This document shows positions 13,930 to 21,219 of a DNA stretch of 28,707 nucleotides, piece by piece (position 1 is the first letter of the stretch; every line of letters begins with the position of its first letter). The notes under the pieces are model-generated. The model saw only the letters and a list, made by a program, of their open reading frames with translations. It was not told where the DNA came from and searched no databases. Location of the stretch: IMG/VR virus record IMGVR_UViG_3300011113_000171, positions 1-28,707 of that record. One strand, 5' to 3'. The position numbers and the translations under genes are program-made. This DNA is from a virus.

Positions 13930-14769
13930 TTATTCGACGACGGTTTCGTACACTTCACAAGACTCGGAACAGCCACCGTCTTCATTTATAGCCCCTATAC
14001 GCATAGGCGCGTCTTTTGTCTCCTCATACAGCTTAAACAGGCCCACCGTATCGATGTTTTTTCTGAAAAACACGCGGTCGCCCACCTGCGGGCCGTGCGA
14101 CCGGTATTGCTGTTCCATACGCCGATGAAAATTGTAAATGCTTGGGTCGCGCGCAATTTGCATAAAATGCTTTTTAATTGATTTTTTGTAACATCCTTGG
14201 CAATTACCTTCAAATTCATCAATGCCTAAGTCAAACGACTGCTCTCCCCACCAATCTAAGATTGTATCTTTGTCTGCAGGCCAGACGTCGATCAACGGAT
14301 ACTCAATGTTATTGACGCCAGCGGTTTTACTGACACGGCGCTTTTCATCCTCGCGAATACCAATTGCCGTTGGGATCGTTCGATAGTCATAACCTAGACT
14401 GCGCAGGTATGAGTTCATCGGGTTGATCTTTAACTCGCGCGTGCAATAGGGAAACGCCATGTTCGGGATTCCGTATTTCTTAATGACTTCCTCAAACGGT
14501 TCACCGCACCGCGCTGCCGTTGCGTAATCGACAACCTTATGTGTGCAGGCCACGCGACCTTCATGCACTACGGCCTCGAGCCACACCGTGTTAAATCCAA
14601 AATGCGTGTCGCAGTTATGAATAAACTCCAGCGTCTTTGGGTGCTCCAAGCCCGTATTGGCGAATGTGACAATAAAATCGTATTTGTCTGACCAATTATC
14701 AATTAGCAGTTTGGTCATGTAGGCGCTGGTACGCCCGCCTGAAAACGAGATGTGGTATTTAGGTTTCAT
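13930..14769 (-). CDS. PP-loop enzyme of the PAPS reductase family
   Basis: 279 residues. The PP-loop pyrophosphatase signature SGGRTS is at 10-15, then ANTGLEHP (37-44), YCTRELKI (108-115), GIREDEKRR (137-145), NCQGC (189-193) and a C-terminal GGCSESC (265-271). Family members activate ATP or PAPS; phage versions are often linked to sulfur or base-modification chemistry rather than sulfate reduction. The cysteine pairs could hold an Fe-S cluster or carry sulfur. The ATG overlaps the polymerase stop (ATGA), placing it in the replication operon, so nucleic-acid modification is the likeliest context. The substrate cannot be told from sequence. Confidence 0.8.
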   Translation of the reverse strand: MKPKYHISFSGGRTSAYMTKLLIDNWSDKYDFIVTFANTGLEHPKTLEFIHNCDTHFGFNTVWLEAVVHEGRVACTHKVVDYATAARCGEPFEEVIKKYGIPNMAFPYCTRELKINPMNSYLRSLGYDYRTIPTAIGIREDEKRRVSKTAGVNNIEYPLIDVWPADKDTILDWWGEQSFDLGIDEFEGNCQGCYKKSIKKHFMQIARDPSIYNFHRRMEQQYRSHGPQVGDRVFFRKNIDTVGLFKLYEETKDAPMRIGAINEDGGCSESCEVYETVVE

Positions 14770-16709
14770 TTGCCGTACCTCGTCATCACTTCAACCTCTG
14801 CCGACAATGGCAGACCATTCGCCCAATCGGGCGGCGTACACATCACTTGTTGCAGGGTATTGGGTGCATCGGGATTGGCCGTCTCCAGAACGATCTCATC
14901 ATGTACGTGCAGCACTACCTCATCCAGCTGGCGTAAAGAATGCCGCAGCAGATCGTTGGCGACTGCCTGCGTAATATTCTCACAGGCCAGCCCCCGCCAC
15001 AAGCGAGCACGCGGCCATTCCTTCGCATCCGCTGCCGGTTTCCAAGCGGCCTTGACGTAAGTAATCTCGTCACCCTCAAACTTAGCAAACGGATAGCAAA
15101 GAATGCGACCCGAGGGCAGCGCGTACCAGAGATGCTGCTTGTCATACAGGTACGTCACACGTCCGGCGGAGAACTCGCGTCCAGGGTTGCGCAGAGCGCG
15201 GGTGTACGCCTCTTCGAGCTTGGCCCAGTAGCGCACCGCCCACGCATTCGAGCGGCGCCATGCGTCGACAATCCGACGGGCGTCGGACTCCGGCAGGATG
15301 ACGCCGTAATTGCGACCCATCGCGCTGAAAGCGCCAATAGACCCCCCAAATCCTAAGCTCAAAATTGCCACCTTGCCTACTTGGCGTTGCTCTTTTGATA
15401 CTGTTTCTTCAGCTACGCGGTAGATACCGGCGGCCTCACGCTTGTAGATGTCACGACCATCGCGAAAGACTTGCAGCACCTCATCGGCCTGCGGGTCGGC
15501 GGACGCCCACGCGGTGACACGCGCCTCGACGGCAGACCAGTCAGCGACAACGAATTGTTTACCGGGCGCAGGAATCAGTGCGGGCCGGAGCATTCCCTTG
15601 AGAACATCAGTAACGCGTTTTCCAAATCTTGGGGTGATGCTGTGGCCTCTGACCATAGCGTGCCGTACATCATCGGGCTCTGCTGCGCACTTGCGGGTGA
15701 AGTTGTGGACTTGAGCGCCGTAGCTTGACGCGCGCCCAGTGGCCGAACCTCCTGCGAAGACAAATGCACCTCGTACACGGTGATCAACTTCGTCAGCCAG
15801 CTCGCTAAGGCGGCTGAACTTCGCAACCGACGACGCCCAGAGATCGTCGGCACATTGAATGACGTCCGCAACATGGGTCGGAATCTCATCGGGGTTTTCC
15901 TCTGCAAAAGCCAATAGATTGGCGCGTACCGCCTTATCGATACTGTACTTCAAGTCGCCGTCTTTGTAGACCTCCATCATCTTCAACGCCTGCGGCCCGA
16001 CGCGCTCGAGCACCCACTGGCGCATCTTGGGGCTGCGCACCGACAGAATCTCACCCTCGGTCAGCTCGGCTACCAGCGTCTCGATCTCTTCGAGCTCGGT
16101 CGACGCGTACTTAATGGCGGCCTGCGCAAGTGGCAAGTCCAGCAGCACGCCACGGTCGTTGATGCGCTCGTTGACATGGTAGTCGGCGAGTTCTTGATCT
16201 GAGAGCGGACGCATGGCCTGACTGACTGCGCGCATGGTACGTACGTCCTGCTCGCAGTAGCGGATCATCTCGGCCAGAAGGGCGGGATCGTTATTAAATG
16301 ATCCATCAGCGCGGGGTATAGATAGTGCTCGTATGAGCTGGTTGCCTCGGTGGTCTTTGCGCATGTTGCTGCTGATGGCGCGTCCGACGTCTTCAAGGCT
16401 GCCCGGTAGGCAGTTAGCACGCGCTTGTGCAGCGGTGCAGACGAACTGCTCGAGCCGAAAGTCACACTCAAGGACGTAATAGAAGATGAGCCGCTCGAAC
16501 GCGGCGTTGTGCGCGTATATCGGCCCGGTGTGGTTGCGTACGGCATCAGGGAATGGCTGGTCGGGCGTCCAGGTGACAACGTCATCGTCACCAAACGCAT
16601 AGGACATGCACAGAACATCCGTGCTTGCATCTTGAGCATAGTTATACACTCCCTTGCTTGTGAGATCGCAGCGGCTGCGCGTCTCGAAATCCACGAATAA
16701 TGGTTTCAT
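14766..16709 (-). CDS. Family A DNA polymerase with 3'-5' exonuclease
   Basis: 647 residues. The DEDDy exonuclease has FVDFET (D7, E9), AHNAAFER (66-73) and YCEQDVRTM (Y151, D155). The polymerase domain has motif A VVADWSAVEAR (D390, E395), motif B RQVGKVAILSLGFGGS (R442, K446, F454) and motif C HVHDEIV (D604, E605). There is no 5'-nuclease domain. It is the replicative polymerase, as in T7-type systems. Motif B is diverged from E. coli Pol I: the residue four after the Lys is Leu. ATG 16709 starts directly on MKPLFVDFE as relatives do; it lacks a ribosome site but follows a short frame that stops 2 nt earlier. ATG 16748 would add a 13-residue Arg-rich extension. Confidence 0.93.
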   Translation of the reverse strand: MKPLFVDFETRSRCDLTSKGVYNYAQDASTDVLCMSYAFGDDDVVTWTPDQPFPDAVRNHTGPIYAHNAAFERLIFYYVLECDFRLEQFVCTAAQARANCLPGSLEDVGRAISSNMRKDHRGNQLIRALSIPRADGSFNNDPALLAEMIRYCEQDVRTMRAVSQAMRPLSDQELADYHVNERINDRGVLLDLPLAQAAIKYASTELEEIETLVAELTEGEILSVRSPKMRQWVLERVGPQALKMMEVYKDGDLKYSIDKAVRANLLAFAEENPDEIPTHVADVIQCADDLWASSVAKFSRLSELADEVDHRVRGAFVFAGGSATGRASSYGAQVHNFTRKCAAEPDDVRHAMVRGHSITPRFGKRVTDVLKGMLRPALIPAPGKQFVVADWSAVEARVTAWASADPQADEVLQVFRDGRDIYKREAAGIYRVAEETVSKEQRQVGKVAILSLGFGGSIGAFSAMGRNYGVILPESDARRIVDAWRRSNAWAVRYWAKLEEAYTRALRNPGREFSAGRVTYLYDKQHLWYALPSGRILCYPFAKFEGDEITYVKAAWKPAADAKEWPRARLWRGLACENITQAVANDLLRHSLRQLDEVVLHVHDEIVLETANPDAPNTLQQVMCTPPDWANGLPLSAEVEVMTRYGK

Positions 16710-16711
16710 AG

Positions 16712-16801
16712 TTATAGGTGGGGTACTTCGACTGCGTCTGTGCCGCATTGCATCCAGTTAGTTACCGGCGCGGCGCACACAGCATCCGTCTTTTCCCCCA
16801 T
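16712..16801 (-). CDS. Possible 29-residue ORF coupled to the polymerase gene
   Basis: An ATG 5 nt after the upstream stop opens 29 codons (MGEKTDAVCAAPVTNWMQCG, then TDAVEVPHL) that end 2 nt before the polymerase ATG. The polymerase start has no Shine-Dalgarno, so re-initiation from this frame would explain its translation. No ribosome site is visible for this frame itself, and it could be chance. Confidence 0.35.
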   Translation of the reverse strand: MGEKTDAVCAAPVTNWMQCGTDAVEVPHL

Positions 16802-16806
16802 GTTAC

Positions 16807-17448
16807 TTAGCTGCGACGACGACGTGCTGGTGCAGGCGCTTCTTCTACCTGCGCTGGCGCTTCGGCTTCGTCACGCTCGCCGTCCATGCCGACCCACTCG
16901 ACGATCTCAAAGACCGGCGTGTAGATGCGACCGTACGACTTGTGCTGATAGTGCTCTTTCTTCAAGCGCACCACCGGCACCGGCTTGCTCTGATCCTTTT
17001 CGACCTGCTGAGCAATCGCAACGGCTAACTGCTGTACTGCACGCTTACCGCCAACAGACGTCACGGTGTAACGTGCTTCCATGTCCTTGTCAGCGCCAGA
17101 GAGGCACTTCAACGACATACCGACCTGCGGCTCCCAACCCTTCTTGGCGTTCGGTGGCGCTGCTTCCATCTCTGGTAGCGGCTCGGTGACAGATACCATC
17201 TTCTCACCTAGCACTTCACCTTCGCCCCAGGCGATGAAACCATGCAGGAACGAGAACGGATTAACCGCCCACGTTGCATCGTCCTCGACTTCGGTTTGGT
17301 CAGCACCGAACACCCAGTGACCGGTCTTATCCATTTTCAGGATGACCGTACCGGCTGGCCCGACTTCTGTCTCGAGCGCACGCAGTGCAGTAGAAAGGGT
17401 TGAAACGGCAGGCAGGTTAGCGCCTTTGAAGGTTACGATATTGGACAT
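16807..17448 (-). CDS. Replication-operon protein of unknown function
   Basis: 213 residues. The N-terminal half has beta/aromatic segments (GHWVFGADQTEVEDDATWAV, then NPFSFLHGFIAWGEGEVLGE). A central part with KKGWEPQVGMSLKCLSGAD and a Lys-rich KEHYQHKSYGRIYTP follows, and the tail changes from acidic to a run of four arginines. Placement between the Cas4-like nuclease and PolA is where many phages encode an ssDNA-binding protein (for example DUF2815). The sequence does not look like DUF2815 or a classical OB-fold SSB to me. A strong AAGGAG overlaps the upstream stop. A DNA-binding or recombination-mediator role is inferred from context only. Confidence 0.6.
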   Translation of the reverse strand: MSNIVTFKGANLPAVSTLSTALRALETEVGPAGTVILKMDKTGHWVFGADQTEVEDDATWAVNPFSFLHGFIAWGEGEVLGEKMVSVTEPLPEMEAAPPNAKKGWEPQVGMSLKCLSGADKDMEARYTVTSVGGKRAVQQLAVAIAQQVEKDQSKPVPVVRLKKEHYQHKSYGRIYTPVFEIVEWVGMDGERDEAEAPAQVEEAPAPARRRRS

Positions 17449-17459
17449 TACTGTACTCC

Positions 17460-18581
17460 TTAGTTAAGTTTAGAAAGGGCTGCAGTCAACTGCTTCCCGA
17501 TTTGCAACACCGCTGGCCTCGGATCAGACTCCGGTGCCAACGTACTACCCGACGATACGGCCACGACCAGATCGGCGGGGAAGTCTAGTTTAGCCTTTTT
17601 CAAGACTTTTTCTAACTGCGCAGGCGACTTTATCTTCGTCTCATACGCATCTTCTACACCTTTGGCGTCAACCCACGCCTCAATCGCTTCTTCTTTGACC
17701 CACTGACGACGCGCTTGCTTGGCGACTAACTTGTAGCCAGGCACGGGTTGACCTTGCTCAAGCATCGTCATCGCCAGCTCACGCAAGTCACTCAAGTAAC
17801 TCTCAATCGCGGCAGCCTGCTGCAGTTGCTGACTGATCTGCTCAGCAGGCAAGTTAACCAGCTGCAACTTCAGCGCACGCTCAACCGCGCCCGTCATCTG
17901 CGGGCAGATCGGCTTGGCGGCACACCAGCGGCAGTGGTCGCCCCACTGCATCGGCGCGTTCGGCCAGCTCGACAGTCGCACGGCGTACAGCAGCTCTTGC
18001 TCGAACTCCTTGACGCGCTCGACTGTCGTTATCCAGCGACGGATCGCAGGCGGCTGCACGATGATGCACTCGATCTCGGTGGCACCCTCGAACACCCACT
18101 TAGCTGCTTCGGTACGCATGGCAGCGGCTGCATAGAAGAGCAGCTGCGGATTCTCTTCGGCGTCAACGACTACCCCGTCACCGAACTTCCAATCGATAAC
18201 GAATGCACGGTTATCACGGCGGCCAAGTAGATCAGTGCTGCCGAACACGTCAGGCAGAAAATCGCCAAAATCAACGCGAGTTTCAACCATGTACTCCATT
18301 CGCTTTTCTGGATCAATTTCATCGAGGGCCGCGAGAGCGGGAATAATTTTCTCATCGATTAGCTCCTGGGTAAGTACCTGATCTTTGTAGGTGGCGCCGA
18401 TGCACTGCTGTGGTGGCTTGTCGAACTCGAGCAACTCAGCGATGACGTTGTGCAGCAGCGTGCCACGGTCGGCGTGTTCGCTTGATGGCTTGGGCGGCAT
18501 CTTGGCGCACAGGTTGACTGACGCTGGGCAGTTGATGACGCGCTTGGCGGTGGAACCGCCGACGATGGATGAATGTTGCAC
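17460..18581 (-). CDS. Cas4/RecB-like PD-(D/E)XK nuclease (DUF2800)
   Basis: 373 residues. Motifs of the Cas4/AddB-like nuclease fold are RGTLLHNVIAELL (H44), GSTDLLG (D117), FVIDWKFG (D130, K132) and the Q/Y motif ENPQLLFYA (Q146, Y150). A probable Fe-S cluster is formed by C18, C217, C220 and C226, the 1+3 pattern of Cas4-type enzymes. The sequence matches phage DUF2800 proteins, which lie beside PolA and SNF2/VRR-NUC genes. The likely role is end resection or recombination during replication. It starts with GTG (18581), 6 nt after AAAGGAG, and is the first gene of the leftward replication operon. Confidence 0.88.
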   Translation of the reverse strand: MQHSSIVGGSTAKRVINCPASVNLCAKMPPKPSSEHADRGTLLHNVIAELLEFDKPPQQCIGATYKDQVLTQELIDEKIIPALAALDEIDPEKRMEYMVETRVDFGDFLPDVFGSTDLLGRRDNRAFVIDWKFGDGVVVDAEENPQLLFYAAAAMRTEAAKWVFEGATEIECIIVQPPAIRRWITTVERVKEFEQELLYAVRLSSWPNAPMQWGDHCRWCAAKPICPQMTGAVERALKLQLVNLPAEQISQQLQQAAAIESYLSDLRELAMTMLEQGQPVPGYKLVAKQARRQWVKEEAIEAWVDAKGVEDAYETKIKSPAQLEKVLKKAKLDFPADLVVAVSSGSTLAPESDPRPAVLQIGKQLTAALSKLN

Positions 18582-18610
18582 TGTACGCTCCTTTAGTGTT
18601 TTGAGCCTCG

Positions 18611-18639
18611 ACTGTACCCCCGCAAATAATTCTTGTCAA
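18611..18639 (-). promoter_or_regulatory. Strong sigma70 promoter of the replication operon
   Basis: On the minus strand: consensus -35 TTGACA (18639-18634), a 17-bp spacer and -10 TACAGT (18616-18611). The predicted start is near 18604, giving a leader of about 22 nt with AAAGGAG before the GTG. The -35 box overlaps that of the divergent promoter. Confidence 0.8.
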
Positions 18640-18662
18640 ACACTTTTTTAGGGTGTTATATT
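18633..18662 (+). promoter_or_regulatory. Sigma70 promoter of the VRR-NUC/helicase operon
   Basis: -35 TTGTCA (18633-18638), then TTATAT (18656-18661, 17-bp spacer) or TATATT (18657-18662, 18-bp spacer). The start is expected around 18668-18669, that is on or next to the A of the VRR-NUC ATG. Its -35 shares bases 18634-18638 with the leftward promoter. Confidence 0.75.
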
Positions 18663-18668
18663 TCGGCC

Positions 18669-18962
18669 ATGCGTGAGTCAGAGATCGAGAACTATTTTGT
18701 GTGGGCCGTCGAGCGGGCTGGCGGCAAGACGTACAAGTTCAAGTCTCCCACACAACGCGGGGTTAGTGACCGCTTAGCGTGTATGCCTGATGGCACCACA
18801 TGGTTTGTGGAACTGAAGACGAAAGGTGGCCGACTGTCACCCCTACAGAAACGATTTGCCGCTGATGTTACTGCGCTGCAGCAGAACTACGCGTGCCTAT
18901 GGACGAAAGAACATATTGATGGGTGGATTACAACTCAGGCCGTACCAGGACGAAGCGGCTGA
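18669..18962 (+). CDS. VRR-NUC domain nuclease
   Basis: 97 residues, the size of stand-alone phage VRR-NUC proteins. The PD-(D/E)XK-type core reads GVSDRLACMPDG (D34), then WFVELKTKGGRLSPLQ with E48, K50 and Q60. In phages such proteins usually precede SNF2-type helicases, and the pair is thought to process branched DNA. ATG 18669 is chosen because an upstream alternative start lies within the promoter. No ribosome site precedes it, and the promoter places the transcription start at the ATG, so the mRNA is probably leaderless. It overlaps the helicase gene by 44 nt. Confidence 0.87.
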   Translation: MRESEIENYFVWAVERAGGKTYKFKSPTQRGVSDRLACMPDGTTWFVELKTKGGRLSPLQKRFAADVTALQQNYACLWTKEHIDGWITTQAVPGRSG

Positions 18963-20265
18963 TTTTTTGTACGAGCGTGACCGCGCGATGATCTTGGCGC
19001 CCGTGGGTGCAGGCAAGACCGCGATCACGCTAACCGCCATGCAGGCCATGATCATGGACGGCCACGCCAGTCGCTTTTTCGTACTCGCGCCCAAGCGCGT
19101 CTGCACGGACGTCTGGCCGGTAGAGCAACCGAAGTGGGCATCTCAACTTGAGATTAGCGTAGCCGTTGGGTCACCCAAAGATCGTGCAACAGCACTGGCC
19201 TCGGTTTCGCCGATAGTGGTCACTAACTACGACAACATCCAGTGGCTGGCTGAGCAAGACCTGTCGTCGTTCGATGCCGTGGTGTTCGATGAGCTCACCA
19301 AGCTCAAGAACCCCTCCGGCGCGCGGTTCAAGGCGCTGCACAAGATCATCGACCAGTTCAAGATACGCTGGGGTCTGACCGGCTCGTTCACCAGCAACGG
19401 GCTGGAAGACGTCTTCGGGCAGTGCAAGATCGTCGATGAGAAGCTCTTAGGCCGCGCCAAGGGCGCCTTCCTGCAGCAATACTTTGTATGTATGAACCGC
19501 GACTTCGGCGAGTGGATGCCCCGCCCGAACGCGTTGCAGCAGGTAATGACACGCATCAAGCCAGCGACGTACGTGCTGGAGCCTGGTGAGTACCGCGACA
19601 AGCTGCCGCCCTGCCACGTCGTCGAGCTGCGTTGCCAGCTGGATGACCGCGGGCCATACGAGAAGATGAAACGCGACTTTGCGGTACAGTTTCCGACTGC
19701 CGAGGTGCTGGCCGCCAACGCGGCTGCGGTAACAAGCAAGCTGCAACAGATGGCCAGCGGGTTTGTGTACGACAGTCAGCGGGTGGCGACCGCCGTGCCT
19801 GGGCAGTTCGCGGCGATTAAACAGTCGATCTGGTTTAGCAATCACAAGTTTGAGCGATTGGACGAGTTACTCGAGGAGAACCAACATGCCAATACGATCT
19901 TGGTTTACCAGTTTCAGGAAGAGCTGGCGGAAATTAAGCGTCGCTATCCGAAGGCGCAGACGCTTGATGATGAGAAAGCAATTGAACGCTGGAACGCTGG
20001 ACATATCGAACTGCTGGCCGTCCATCCGAAAAGCGCGGGGCACGGACTCAACTTGCAGCACGGCGGATGCCATATGGTCTTCATCTCGCTCCCGTGGAGC
20101 CTCGAGCTGTACGAGCAGACCATCGGACGTCTGCATCGTTCCGGGCAACTGCGCGACGTATGGGTGTATGCACTTTTGGCCGAAAAAACGGTCGACGAGA
20201 AAATCTACGCAGCATTACACGACAAACGAGCAATCTCAGACATCGCAATGGAGGCGCTGAAATGA
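18919..20265 (+). CDS. SNF2-type SF2 helicase/translocase
   Basis: 448 residues. It starts MGGLQLRPYQDEAADF (Q-motif-like RPYQ), then Walker A APVGAGKT (27-34), the VLAPKR motif Ia (55-60), VVFDE (121-125) in place of DEAH, and LTGSFTSN (153-160). The C-terminal RecA domain carries KSAGHGLNLQHG and QTIGRLHRSGQ (motif VI arginines). Phage SNF2 proteins act as dsDNA translocases in replication or recombination and are typically paired with VRR-NUC, as here. The start is the first ATG in phase with the RPYQ region. Its ribosome site is weak, so coupling to VRR-NUC is likely. All helicase motifs look intact. Confidence 0.9.
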   Translation: MGGLQLRPYQDEAADFLYERDRAMILAPVGAGKTAITLTAMQAMIMDGHASRFFVLAPKRVCTDVWPVEQPKWASQLEISVAVGSPKDRATALASVSPIVVTNYDNIQWLAEQDLSSFDAVVFDELTKLKNPSGARFKALHKIIDQFKIRWGLTGSFTSNGLEDVFGQCKIVDEKLLGRAKGAFLQQYFVCMNRDFGEWMPRPNALQQVMTRIKPATYVLEPGEYRDKLPPCHVVELRCQLDDRGPYEKMKRDFAVQFPTAEVLAANAAAVTSKLQQMASGFVYDSQRVATAVPGQFAAIKQSIWFSNHKFERLDELLEENQHANTILVYQFQEELAEIKRRYPKAQTLDDEKAIERWNAGHIELLAVHPKSAGHGLNLQHGGCHMVFISLPWSLELYEQTIGRLHRSGQLRDVWVYALLAEKTVDEKIYAALHDKRAISDIAMEALK

Positions 20266-20459
20266 ACCTTGCAGAACAACATGCCGAACGCTTGCTAGAC
20301 CGCGCGCGGGATGAGCACGACATCAAGGCGGCAGAGCTGCTGCGCAAGTTTGGACGGGTGCACGCCGTGGCCACCGAAATGGCACGCGCCAAGACGCACG
20401 AACACCGCAACGCGGCGTACAACGAGATGATTGATTTAATCAAAGGTAAAGCTGAATAG
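20262..20459 (+). CDS. Small helical protein, unknown
   Basis: 65 residues of charged amphipathic helix (EQHAERLLDRARDEHDIKAA, then ELLRKFGRVHAVATEMARAK), likely a helical hairpin or short coiled coil. The ATG overlaps the helicase stop (ATGA), and GGAGG lies 7 nt upstream, so it is translated well and coupled to the helicase. No family is recognised; an accessory to the helicase is a positional guess. Confidence 0.7.
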   Translation: MNLAEQHAERLLDRARDEHDIKAAELLRKFGRVHAVATEMARAKTHEHRNAAYNEMIDLIKGKAE

Positions 20460-20468
20460 GAGACGACC

Positions 20469-20753
20469 ATGCCACTACTTACCGCTGCTGTACTCGCTGC
20501 TGCCGGGCACTCGGTTAGCGCCAACAATTACTTAAGCTACACCAACGACATCAGCGTGCAGACCGTGCTCACGCAAGACCGCCCTGACTGGTGCCGAGGG
20601 CGCAAGCTGATGTTCGACATCGACGGGTTGCAGCGTGCCTACTACGGCTGCTGGAATGACTCGCAAGGGTTTGCGCACATTCTGATGGCCGATGGCAGCC
20701 AGCGCATCATGCCGATTACGCAATTTTCTAAACTGACTGGAGACGGGAAATGA
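20469..20753 (+). CDS. Small protein with hydrophobic N-terminus, unknown
   Basis: 94 residues. The first 18 (MPLLTAAVLAAAGHSVSA) are hydrophobic but lack positive charge, so an export signal is doubtful. The rest (DWCRGRKLMFDIDGLQRAYYG, split by an internal turn, then HILMADGSQRIMPITQF) looks like a small beta fold. AGGAGA precedes the ATG. The stop overlaps the next gene (ATGA). I recognise no domain. Confidence 0.65.
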   Translation: MPLLTAAVLAAAGHSVSANNYLSYTNDISVQTVLTQDRPDWCRGRKLMFDIDGLQRAYYGCWNDSQGFAHILMADGSQRIMPITQFSKLTGDGK

Positions 20754-20896
20754 CTGACTTTACCAAATATGAAACACAGCGCGAGATACTGATCGACTAC
20801 CTGCACGTTATGATTGCCCGCTGCGACTGGCACGGCGTGGCCGACGTCGCGATGGACTTGCGTGAACTGGAGGCCGAACACCGTGAGAAGAATTGA
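20750..20896 (+). CDS. 48-residue acidic helical protein
   Basis: The frame MTDFTKYETQREILIDYLHV continues with MIARCDWHGVADVAMDLREL and EAEHREKN. Its ATG overlaps the preceding stop (ATGA), and it shares 14 nt with the following gene. GGAGA lies 7 nt upstream. It is strongly helical with no recognised family. Overlap geometry at both ends supports it as a real gene despite its size. Confidence 0.6.
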   Translation: MTDFTKYETQREILIDYLHVMIARCDWHGVADVAMDLRELEAEHREKN

Positions 20897-21056
20897 TTAC
20901 TGGAAGGCTAAGCTGCCTGCTGCACGCGCCGAAGAGCGGGCGCGGCAGCGCGAGCTAAACCAAATGGAGCGCGCATTCCAGCGCGCAGTTGACGAAGTGA
21001 CACGGATTGAAACAAGGATAGAAAATGAAAAAGTTAAGCTGGCGCGCGTTAAATGA
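20883..21056 (+). CDS. 57-residue coiled-coil protein
   Basis: From a GTG start it encodes (M)RRIDYWKAKLPAARAEERA, then a continuous charged heptad-like helix rich in Arg and Glu. GGAGG lies 9 nt before the GTG. An ATG further upstream would bury most of the previous gene and is rejected. It overlaps both neighbours. It is probably a short coiled coil that binds another protein or DNA; no family is recognised. Confidence 0.5.
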   Translation: MRRIDYWKAKLPAARAEERARQRELNQMERAFQRAVDEVTRIETRIENEKVKLARVK

Positions 21057-21219
21057 TCAGCTGCCCACGCTGACTGAGGAAGAGGTGTTCGCCATGTTGA
21101 CCGATGAGCTCTTGCATGAGAAGCGCAGCTCGATCTTGCAGCGGCTGCACCAGCGCTACTGCGCGTTGCGTGACGCCCGTGAGCGGGTCGAGGTGCTAAG
21201 CCAGGCGGTCAGACCATGA
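21025..21219 (+). CDS. Small helical phage protein, unknown
   Basis: 64 residues, starting MKKLSWRALNDQLPTLTEEE, then a helical part with RLHQRYCALRDARERVEVLS. I have a sense of similar small proteins (LSWRxLNDxLPxLTEEEV) in the accessory operons of related phages but know no function. AAGGA lies 6 nt before the ATG. The stop overlaps the next ATG. There is no membrane segment or metal site. Confidence 0.65.
   Translation: MKKLSWRALNDQLPTLTEEEVFAMLTDELLHEKRSSILQRLHQRYCALRDARERVEVLSQAVRP

Noticed and set aside
16807-17448. Label as DUF2815 single-stranded DNA-binding protein
   Set aside because: The position fits, but the sequence lacks the DUF2815 pattern I know, so only the context is reported.
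18826-18918. Upstream start for the SNF2 helicase
   Set aside because: The extension is the VRR-NUC gene read in another frame; the first ATG before RPYQ (18919) gives the usual helicase N-terminus.
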